From the NCBI GenBank assembly GCA_015231995.1, contig JADGAO010000053.1, forward strand, positions 1 through 15,781: a stretch of DNA of 15,781 nt, read 5' to 3'. The stretch is from Nitrospinota bacterium (GTDB taxonomy: Bacteria > Nitrospinota_A > UBA7883 > JACRLM01). The position numbers were made by a program, and so were the translations under genes. Shown here in pieces: positions 1 to 5,699 of this stretch. The notes beneath the pieces were generated by a model, which was not told the origin of the DNA, did no database searches, and was given only the letters and a program-made list of their open reading frames with translations. Every line of letters begins with the position of its first letter. Within the stretch, counting starts at the first letter, position 1.

Positions 1-2
1 AG

Positions 3-160
3 TTGTCATTCTGAGCGATAGCGAAGAATCTCTCCTCAACTTCGGAATACGGGCTAATATTAGGGCGCTTTGATAAATAAAGACGGTGGGGAGAAGAACA
101 CCCCGCCAAGCGTCAAATTGTTCTTTAGATAGATTCTTCGGCTTCGCCTCAGAATGACAA
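3..160. repeat. Long inverted-repeat intergenic element enclosing a second hairpin repeat
   Basis: The left arm (3-31, beginning TTGTCATTCTGAGCG) is matched in reverse complement by the right arm (127-160, ending CTCAGAATGACAA). The arms share TTGTCATTCTGAG at the tips and GAAGAATCT at the inner ends. Between them lies a copy of the separate GGCG-type hairpin repeat (81-111). The same arm sequence recurs in most intergenic gaps of this window. No coding function is evident; a 61-codon reading frame crossing this region is made of repeat sequence. Confidence 0.75.
81..111 (-). repeat. GGCG/CGCC hairpin repeat, copy 1
   Basis: Read on the minus strand this is GCTTGGCGGGGTGTTCTTCT followed by CCCCACCGTCT. 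It matches copies at 2020-2051 and 11698-11730. The shared core is GGCG-K-GG, then TGTTCTTC, then CCCC-R-CC, which can fold with TTCTT in the loop. All three copies are preceded by a similar AAC/GAC/AAT-GCT motif. It is too short and too GC-palindromic to be coding. It may be a REP-like element or RNA structure; this is inference. Confidence 0.6.
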
Positions 161-170
161 TCTCTGATGG

Positions 171-255
171 ATTCTTCGCGGAGTTTACCCTGAGTCCTTC
201 GAAGGACTCAGAATGACAATATTGCGAAATCGCTGACTCGTGCAAATTTCTCGTA
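171..255. repeat. Modular repeat with a perfect 20-bp palindrome
   Basis: It starts with a GATTCTTCGCGGAGTTTACC module and continues into the perfect palindrome TGAGTCCTTCGAAGGACTCA (191-210). It ends in the AGAATGACAA arm motif and a tail (ATATTGCGAAATCGCTGACT, then CGTGCAAA). The GCGGAGTTTRCCCTGAG module recurs inverted near 10087-10105, and a degraded version lies at 10239-10264. The tail recurs at 10197-10224 and inverted at 2062-2094. This shows that the intergenic repeats are built from reusable blocks. Confidence 0.65.
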
Positions 256-295
256 TCGAATCCATTTGCCCTCCGGTGAATCTAACTTTAAGTCA

Positions 296-336
296 AATAG
301 TGAAGGCGTCCATCTAGAGGCGAGGCCTTCACTATT
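296..336 (+). other. Perfect 12-bp inverted repeat upstream of tusA
   Basis: AATAGTGAAGGC (296-307) pairs perfectly with GCCTTCACTATT (325-336). The 17-nt loop contains the palindrome TCTAGA. The 3' arm is followed by GTTTT. It lies about 85 bp before the tusA start codon, with no upstream gene visible in the window. It could be the terminator of a gene beyond the left edge, an attenuator-like leader structure for tusA, or an operator. The long loop and short T tract make a simple intrinsic terminator only moderately likely. Confidence 0.5.
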
Positions 337-422
337 GTTTTGGCCGGCGGGTTAGACTTGGGCTTAAACCGCCGCTTCCAGGGTTATTACATATCGCGGC
401 TCTTACAAACAGGGAGAGAGTT

Positions 423-656
423 ATGAGTGTCACTCCAGACAAAACGATAGATTGCAAGGGGCTTTCCTGCCCGGAACCGATTTTGAGAACCAAGATGAGC
501 ATAAACGAGCTTAAGTCCGGCCAGGTGCTGGAGGTTATAGCGACGGACCCCGGCTCTATCAACGACATGGCCGCATGGTCCAAACGCACGGGCAACCCCA
601 TACTGGAATCGAAACAGGATGGCGGGGTTTTTCATTTTCTTGTAAAAAAATCCTGA
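423..656 (+). CDS. tusA: TusA-family sulfurtransferase (sulfur carrier)
   Basis: This is a small TusA/SirA-like protein of 77 residues, the normal size for the family. The hallmark CPEP motif is at residues 16-19, with Cys16 the expected persulfide carrier; the sequence around it (DCKGLSCPEPILRTK) is typical. The family passes sulfane sulfur between rhodanese, DsrE-type and acceptor proteins in the cytoplasm, for tRNA thiolation, molybdenum cofactor maturation or dissimilatory sulfur metabolism. A clear ribosome-binding site, GGGAGAGAG, precedes the ATG. The next gene, dsrE2-like, follows after 25 nt and is presumably co-transcribed. TusA paired with DsrE2 is common in sulfur-oxidizing or sulfur-trafficking bacteria, usually with Hdr-like or rhodanese genes, which are absent here. 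The family assignment is firm; the specific pathway is not resolved. Confidence 0.93.
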   Translation: MSVTPDKTIDCKGLSCPEPILRTKMSINELKSGQVLEVIATDPGSINDMAAWSKRTGNPILESKQDGGVFHFLVKKS

Positions 657-681
657 AACACCAATAAAGGGGAATTTCCAG

Positions 682-1158
682 ATGGCCGACCAGAAACCCA
701 AACGCATCGCCCTCATCGCCTCCAAAGGCTCGCTGGATATGGCGTACCCGCCGCTCATCCTCGCCACCACCGCCGTGGCGATGGATATGGAAGCGGGGAT
801 ATTTTTCACCTTCTACGGCCTGGATATCGTAAACAAGAATAAATATAAAAACCTGCAGGTGGCCCCGCTGGCCAACCCCGCCGCGCCGATGCCGGTGCCG
901 AATATCATCGGCGTTCTGCCGGGCATGACGATGATGGCCACAGCCATGATGAACAGCTGGATGAGCAAGGCCAATGTCGCCACAATCCCCACCCTGCTGG
1001 ATAACTGCAAAAAGTTCGGCGTGCGGATGATCGCCTGCCAGATGACCATGGACGTGATGGGGGTCAAGAAAGAGGATTTACTGGACGGCGTTGAAGTCGG
1101 CGGCGCGGCGACGTTCCTCGATTTCGCCGTGGACGCGAACATATCGCTGTTTATCTGA
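682..1158 (+). CDS. DsrE2-like sulfur-trafficking protein (DsrE/F/H family)
   Basis: The protein has 158 residues and fits the DsrE2 / 'peroxiredoxin family' branch. It has an N-terminal beta strand with ASKGSLDMAYPPLILAT, a central hydrophobic Met-rich stretch (about 75-95), and a C-terminal ACQMTMDVMG motif with Cys119. A second cysteine, Cys109, lies ten residues earlier. In characterized DsrE2 proteins, conserved cysteines accept or donate sulfur to TusA. The start is supported by AAGGGGAATTTCCAG before the ATG. It sits 25 nt behind tusA, so the two probably form one operon and a partner pair. The hydrophobic segment at 70-92 might associate with the membrane, as proposed for some DsrE2 proteins, but that is uncertain. 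The downstream palindromic element probably ends transcription. No Dsr sulfite reductase or Hdr genes are in the window. Confidence 0.88.
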   Translation: MADQKPKRIALIASKGSLDMAYPPLILATTAVAMDMEAGIFFTFYGLDIVNKNKYKNLQVAPLANPAAPMPVPNIIGVLPGMTMMATAMMNSWMSKANVATIPTLLDNCKKFGVRMIACQMTMDVMGVKKEDLLDGVEVGGAATFLDFAVDANISLFI

Positions 1159-1196
1159 GGGGTGGGTTGCGTTTCGACCGAAGCAACCGGATCAAA

Positions 1197-1299
1197 GTTG
1201 TCATCCTGAAGGAGCTTTGCGACTGAGGGATCAAAGTAGAATTGAATATTCTATATTTGATAGATTCTTCGGTCGCGAGAGCTCCCTCAGAATGACAAC
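1197..1299. repeat. 103-bp inverted-repeat element between convergent genes; possible bidirectional terminator
   Basis: The termini are GTTGTCATCCTGAAGGAGCT and AGCTCCCTCAGAATGACAAC, which are inverted repeats matching at 18 of 20 positions. The inside carries GGATCAAAGTAGAA on the left and GATAGATTCTTCGGTCGCG on the right, like other copies. Six T residues follow on the right (1300-1305), and reading leftward the element is followed by TTTGAT. The element therefore sits as a stem with U tracts between the 3' ends of dsrE2 and queC. Just before it, GGTTGC (1165-1170) and GCAACC (1183-1188) form another small hairpin directly after the dsrE2 stop. Confidence 0.7.
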
Positions 1300-1307
1300 T
1301 TTTTTAC

Positions 1308-1994
1308 TTACCCCCGTCCCATCGCCGGGTCTTCTATGCCCGCCTCCGCAAACCCTTTGGCGCGTAGTCTGCACGAATCGCACATCCCGCAGGCCACGCC
1401 GTCGGGCGAGGGGTCGTAACAGGATATCGTCAGCGCGAAATTCACGCCGAGCCTCATCCCCGTCTCCACTATCTCCCCTTTTGTCATGGCGATGAGCGGG
1501 GTGTGGATTTTCACCTTCGTTGCGCCTGTCACCGTGGATTTGAGGGCAAGGTTGGCCATACGCTCGAAAGACTCTATGTATTCCGGCCTGCAATCGGGAT
1601 AGCCAGAGTAATCGAGCGCGTTGACGCCGATGAATATGTCGCCCGTTCCCAACGTTTCCGCATAACCTAACGCCAGCGAAAGGAAGATGGTGTTGCGGGC
1701 CGGGACGTATGTCACCGGCATTCCGGGCAAGACCGGGGTTCCCGGAGCGGATTTGGGAACCGGAACGCCGGAAGTGAGCGCGGAGCCTCCTATCGCCACA
1801 AGGTCAACCTTGACGACTTTGTGATCAACCGCGCCCAACGAATGGGAAACATCCTCCGCGTTTTTTAGTTCGACTCTGTGGCGTTGGCCGTAGTCGAAAC
1901 TCAAGGTGTGGGTTTCAAACCCCAAATCGGCGGCGACGGCGAGGACAGTGGCGGAGTCCATCCCGCCGGAGACGAGAACTACGGCTTTTTTCAA
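1308..1994 (-). CDS. queC: 7-cyano-7-deazaguanine synthase QueC
   Basis: QueC converts 7-carboxy-7-deazaguanine to preQ0 with ATP and ammonia, in queuosine tRNA modification (cytoplasm). The 228-residue length is usual. The PP-loop ATP-binding motif SGGMDS is at residues 9-14. The C-terminal zinc site is Cys192, Cys202, Cys205 and Cys208 (the last three in CGMCDSC), followed by the typical RLRAKGF. The start codon is TTG: in frame, a stop lies five codons upstream and the next Met is inside the PP-loop, so TTG at 1994 is the only workable start, with GAGAGTGG as a weak ribosome-binding site. No queD, queE or queF is nearby, so the gene stands alone. It converges with tusA-dsrE2, and the repeat-rich gap lies upstream. 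Confidence 0.96.
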   Translation of the reverse strand: MKKAVVLVSGGMDSATVLAVAADLGFETHTLSFDYGQRHRVELKNAEDVSHSLGAVDHKVVKVDLVAIGGSALTSGVPVPKSAPGTPVLPGMPVTYVPARNTIFLSLALGYAETLGTGDIFIGVNALDYSGYPDCRPEYIESFERMANLALKSTVTGATKVKIHTPLIAMTKGEIVETGMRLGVNFALTISCYDPSPDGVACGMCDSCRLRAKGFAEAGIEDPAMGRG

Positions 1995-2019
1995 TCTTGT
2001 CCACTCTCAGTTTTTTAAC

Positions 2020-2051
2020 GCTCGGCGTGGTGTTCTTCACCCCGCCGTCTT
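2020..2051 (+). repeat. GGCG/CGCC hairpin repeat, copy 2
   Basis: GCTCGGCGTGGTGTTCTTCA then CCCCGCCGTCTT can fold as GGCG-T-GGTG/CACC-C-CGCC with a TTCTT loop. It is about 25 bp upstream of the queC TTG start and oriented opposite to queC. Copies lie at 81-111 and 11698-11730. Here it is joined, through a tail shared with 10197-10224, to the inverted-repeat element at 2095-2169, giving a composite block of about 150 bp. Confidence 0.65.
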
Positions 2052-2094
2052 GCTTCTCAAAAAAACCTTTGCATAATCAAACGATTTCCATATT

Positions 2095-2169
2095 TTGTCA
2101 TCCTGAGGGAGCTCTGGCGACCGAAGGATCAAATAAAAACAGATTCTTCGCTGGCGCTCAGAATGACAA
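2095..2169. repeat. 75-bp palindromic intergenic repeat
   Basis: The left arm is TTGTCATCCTGAGGGAGCTC with GGCGACCGAAGGATCAAA following. The right arm is AGATTCTTCGCTGGCGCTCA followed by GAATGACAA. The outer 17 bases pair with few mismatches. This is the most compact clean copy of the family. The adjacent stretch 2059-2094 (AAACCTTTGCATAATCAAAC, then GATTTCCATATT) is the inverted counterpart of 10197-10224 and so belongs to the repeat too. Confidence 0.7.
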
Positions 2170-2220
2170 TATTGCAAAGTTGAACCTTTTTGACAGGCGG
2201 ATATCCATGTAAGCCCGTAT

Positions 2221-2985
2221 TCAGGGAAGAAGTATTTTCTTGTGCCGCGTGTCGTCCGCCTGCCGCGTGACGCGCAGGCCCATCTCTTCTATTACCCTGA
2301 ATGTGTTCATGGGGAACACTTTGGTTTCGAACTTGCGCTCGTAGTTAAGAGCCTTCATCACGCCGAGCAGGGTGATAAGGTCGTCCTCCACGTCCACGTC
2401 GAGTATCTCCGGCAATAGCTTGAGCGGCATATTCCCTTTTTCGGCTATGCCCACGAGGTTTTCTATCTCCGACCCTTCGGTGAACACGTCTTTAAAATCC
2501 AGGCTCACGTCTCCGGGAAATCCGATAAGGTACACCCCCCCCTCGCTGGACGGCCCAAGGGTCATTCCGGAACGGGCGGTGATGAAATCGAACGCGGCGT
2601 CCATTATCTCCGGCTTTAATATCGGCGCGTCTGCCCCGATCATCGCCATCGCCTCCGCGCCAAACTTGGCCGCTGTCGCAAACGAGTTGGCGACACGTTC
2701 CGTGAATGTCTCCCCCTCCTGCGGCTGGAAAACGAACCGCCGCTCGTTCCGCCCGCCAAGGTTGAGACCGCGCATTATCGAACGCATCTTTTTCTCTTCC
2801 CCAGCAGGGGTGAAGTGGACGGCGATAGTCTCTGCGGAGGTCATGGCCGATACGGTCATCACGTCTTTAAGGAACGCTTCGTACAGGTCGCAGACCATCT
2901 GTTCGGTCAGCGGCGTTCCGGCGGTGAGCCTTGTTTTGACGAAGCCGGGCAAAGGAACTTTGGCGAAAATAATGAGAGTTTTCAT
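2221..2985 (-). CDS. TIGR04282/DUF2064-type glycosyltransferase-like protein
   Basis: The protein has 254 residues with the nucleotidyltransferase/glycosyltransferase-A-like fold expected of DUF2064. The N-terminal signature FAKVPLPGFVKTRL is at residues 7-20 and the Asp motif IGADAP around Asp119. The later motif GPSSEGGVYLIGF contains Glu148 where most relatives read DGGYYLIG. Family members are annotated as TIGR04282 'arsenosugar biosynthesis glycosyltransferase', but nothing in this neighbourhood (no arsM or radical SAM partner) supports arsenic chemistry. It starts about 40 nt after the alaS stop and is probably the last gene of the regulator-alaS transcript. No signal peptide or membrane segment is seen. 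The specific substrate is unknown. Confidence 0.8.
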   Translation of the reverse strand: MKTLIIFAKVPLPGFVKTRLTAGTPLTEQMVCDLYEAFLKDVMTVSAMTSAETIAVHFTPAGEEKKMRSIMRGLNLGGRNERRFVFQPQEGETFTERVANSFATAAKFGAEAMAMIGADAPILKPEIMDAAFDFITARSGMTLGPSSEGGVYLIGFPGDVSLDFKDVFTEGSEIENLVGIAEKGNMPLKLLPEILDVDVEDDLITLLGVMKALNYERKFETKVFPMNTFRVIEEMGLRVTRQADDTRHKKILLP

Positions 2986-3026
2986 TCAGGGATATTCGCT
3001 TTCAATAAAAAAGGCGGGCGACGGGA

Positions 3027-5675
3027 TCAGGATTTACCGGCCATCGCCGCCACCATGGAAGGAACCGCGTTGAGCGCGTCTGTCAGTTTTTCCGGGTTTT
3101 TGCCGCCGGCCTGGGCGAAGTCCGGCCTGCCGCCGCCGCCGCCGCCGACCATTGCCGCTATCTCTTTCACAAGTTTCCCGGCGTGAACTTTTCCAAGCAG
3201 GTCGTTTGTGACGCCCACGGCGATCAGGGCGCGTTCGTCTTTTACCGTTCCGGCCACAACCACGCCCGACCCAAGCCGGTTCCTGGCGTTGTCCACGAAA
3301 GAGCGTAACGATTCCTCGTCGGCGTCGTCGAGTTTTTCGGCGATGACGCGAAGGCCGCCAGCGTCTTTGGTTTCGGATTCCGGGGCGCTTTTCCCGGAGA
3401 AGAGGCGGTCTTTAAGTTTCCTGTTTTCCTTCTCCAACTCGCGCATACGGTCCATGCTCTTGCGGGCTTTGTCGGCAAGGTCAACCGGGGCGGACTTTAG
3501 CGCCACGCCGATTTCTTCAAGCTCTTCGGCGAGCCTGCGCACGAACTCCCATGCGCCCCTGCCGGTGACGGCCTCCAGCCTGCGCGAACCTGCGGCTATG
3601 CCGCCTTCGGAGAGTATCTTGAAAAACCCGATGTCGCCGGTGGCTTCCACATGCGTTCCGCCGCAAAGCTCGCGCGAGAAATCGCCCATGCTCACCACTC
3701 GCACGTTTTCGGAGTATTTCTCCCCGAACAGCGCCATCGCGCCGGATTGGGTGGCCTCTTCCAGGTTTTTCACCTCGGTTTTGACCGTGAGGTTTTCCAT
3801 TATCTTCTCGTTCACCACGCGCTCTATCCGGGTCAGTTCCTCCGGGCGGGGCGCGGTGAAATGGCTGTAGTCGAACCTGAGCCTCTCCGGGGTGACCATG
3901 GAACCAGCCTGCTTGACGTGCCCCCCCAGGGCCTGGCGCAGGGCGGTGTGCAGAAGGTGCGTGGCCGAATGGTTCCTTCGTATGTCGGCGCGCCGGATAT
4001 CGTCTATCTTTGCGGTGACAGTGTCGCCGACGTGGACTGTGCCGGACTCCACCCTGCCCCTGTGTATCCAGTATGCGCCATCCACTGTGGAAACGTCCGT
4101 CACCTCCGCCCGGAACGAGCCGTGGTAGATGACCCCGATATCGCCGACCTGTCCGCCCGATTCCGCGTAAAACGGCGTGTTGGCGAGAACTATTTCGATC
4201 TCATCCCCGGTGGAAGCCGAGCTGACGGAAGTTTTGTTGGCGATAAGCGACGCCACCTTCGTCTTGACGATCTGGTTTTCGTATCCCATAAACACTGTCG
4301 GGGCGATTCCCGCCAAAAGGGATTTGTATTGGGAACGCGACGCGTCCGCGTCATGGCCGCCTTTCCACGAAGCCCGCGCCTTTTCCTTCTGGGTTTTCAT
4401 GTACCCGTTGAACCCGTCCATGTCTATGGTAACGCCCGCGTCGCGCGTTATCTCCACGGCGAGATCCATCGGGAACCCGTATGTGTCGTACAACCGGAAC
4501 GCTTCCGGCCCGGCTATCACGCCGCCGGTTTTGGCTTTGGCATTTTCTATCATTTCGGCGATGAGGTTCATGCCGTATTCCAGCGTGGCCGAGAAACTCT
4601 GCTCCTCGGCGAGAGTGACCTGCCTGATGACCCTGCTGTAGTTGGCAATCTCCGGGTACGCTTCCTTCATCACCTCGATAACCGTGTCCGTCAGCTTGTG
4701 CAGGAACGGTTCTTTGACCCCCAGCAGTCTTCCGTGCCTCAACGCCCGGCGCAATATCCTTCGCAGGACATAACCGCGCCCTTCGTTGGACGGGCTGATG
4801 TCGTCGGCGATGAGGAAGGTGACAGCCCGCGCATGATCGCCTATCACGCGGAAGGAAACGTCCGAAGCCGGATCGGACGGATATTTGATATCCGTGAGCC
4901 GTTCCATGTTGTGGATGATAGGAAGTATCAGGTCGGTGTCGAAATTGTTATCCTTCCCCTGGATGACGGAGACGAGCCGCTCCAGCCCCATGCCCGTGTC
5001 AATGCTCGGATTGGGAAGAGGCGTTAGTATGCCCTTCGAATCCCTGTTGTATTGCATGAAGACGAGATTCCACAACTCCAGAAACCTGTCGCATTCGCAT
5101 TCTATGCCACAGTCCGGTTTGCCGCAGGAATGCTCCACCCCCCGGTCGTAATGTATCTCCGAACAGGGGCCGCACGGCCCGGTGTCGCCCATGGACCAGA
5201 AGTTGTCCTTCTCGCCGAGACGGTAAATGCGGTCACGCGGAACGCCGATCCGCTTCTCCCATATTTTGGCGGCCTCGTCGTCGTCCTTGTACACGGTAAC
5301 ATATAGCTTTGCGACCGGTATTTTTGCGTGATTGACGATGAAATCCCAGGCGTATTCGATGGCCTGTTCCTTGAAATAGTCGCCGAACGAAAAGTTGCCG
5401 AGCATCTCGAAAAACGTGTGATGCCGCGCCGTCCTGCCGACCGATTCGAGGTCGTTGTGTTTGCCGGAGACTCGAAGGCATTTCTGCGCCGAGACCGCGC
5501 GTTTGTACGAGCGTTTATCGTGTCCGAGAAACAGGTCCTTGAACTGCACCATTCCCGCGTTCGTGAAAAGAAGCGTCGGGTCGTTGGATGGGGCAAGCGA
5601 GGACGACCGGACGGAGGCGTGCCCTTTGGAGACGAAATAGTCCAGAAACATCCGGCGCATCTGCGTTCCGGTCAT
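3027..5675 (-). CDS. alaS: Alanyl-tRNA synthetase
   Basis: AlaRS charges tRNA-Ala in the cytoplasm. All domains are present: the class II catalytic core (MRRMFLDYFVSKGH and FTNAGMVQFKDLFLG near the N-terminus), the tRNA-recognition region, and the editing domain with HSATHLLH (His569 and His573 from this start) and CGGTH (Cys671, His675), the zinc-binding set. A DHHA1/C-Ala tail with a Gly-rich GGGGGGRPDFAQAGG motif follows. I chose the Met five codons inside the longest frame (which begins at 5690). It gives 882 residues and an N-terminus aligned with typical AlaRS, and has GGAA seven nt upstream, whereas the outer ATG has no ribosome-binding site. The upstream regulator gene ends at 5700, so the two are likely co-transcribed. 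The glycosyltransferase-like gene follows. Confidence 0.97.
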   Translation of the reverse strand: MTGTQMRRMFLDYFVSKGHASVRSSSLAPSNDPTLLFTNAGMVQFKDLFLGHDKRSYKRAVSAQKCLRVSGKHNDLESVGRTARHHTFFEMLGNFSFGDYFKEQAIEYAWDFIVNHAKIPVAKLYVTVYKDDDEAAKIWEKRIGVPRDRIYRLGEKDNFWSMGDTGPCGPCSEIHYDRGVEHSCGKPDCGIECECDRFLELWNLVFMQYNRDSKGILTPLPNPSIDTGMGLERLVSVIQGKDNNFDTDLILPIIHNMERLTDIKYPSDPASDVSFRVIGDHARAVTFLIADDISPSNEGRGYVLRRILRRALRHGRLLGVKEPFLHKLTDTVIEVMKEAYPEIANYSRVIRQVTLAEEQSFSATLEYGMNLIAEMIENAKAKTGGVIAGPEAFRLYDTYGFPMDLAVEITRDAGVTIDMDGFNGYMKTQKEKARASWKGGHDADASRSQYKSLLAGIAPTVFMGYENQIVKTKVASLIANKTSVSSASTGDEIEIVLANTPFYAESGGQVGDIGVIYHGSFRAEVTDVSTVDGAYWIHRGRVESGTVHVGDTVTAKIDDIRRADIRRNHSATHLLHTALRQALGGHVKQAGSMVTPERLRFDYSHFTAPRPEELTRIERVVNEKIMENLTVKTEVKNLEEATQSGAMALFGEKYSENVRVVSMGDFSRELCGGTHVEATGDIGFFKILSEGGIAAGSRRLEAVTGRGAWEFVRRLAEELEEIGVALKSAPVDLADKARKSMDRMRELEKENRKLKDRLFSGKSAPESETKDAGGLRVIAEKLDDADEESLRSFVDNARNRLGSGVVVAGTVKDERALIAVGVTNDLLGKVHAGKLVKEIAAMVGGGGGGRPDFAQAGGKNPEKLTDALNAVPSMVAAMAGKS

Positions 5676-5699
5676 ATATTCATTCCGCATGGCGTCACA

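Noticed and set aside
60..245. 61-codon minus-strand frame in the left intergenic region
   Set aside because: It is composed of palindromic repeat sequence.
3651..5027. 458-codon open frame on the plus strand opposite alaS
   Set aside because: It lies fully antisense to the conserved alaS gene; the predicted protein is low-complexity Arg/Val/Pro-rich sequence with no recognisable domain, typical of a high-GC shadow frame.
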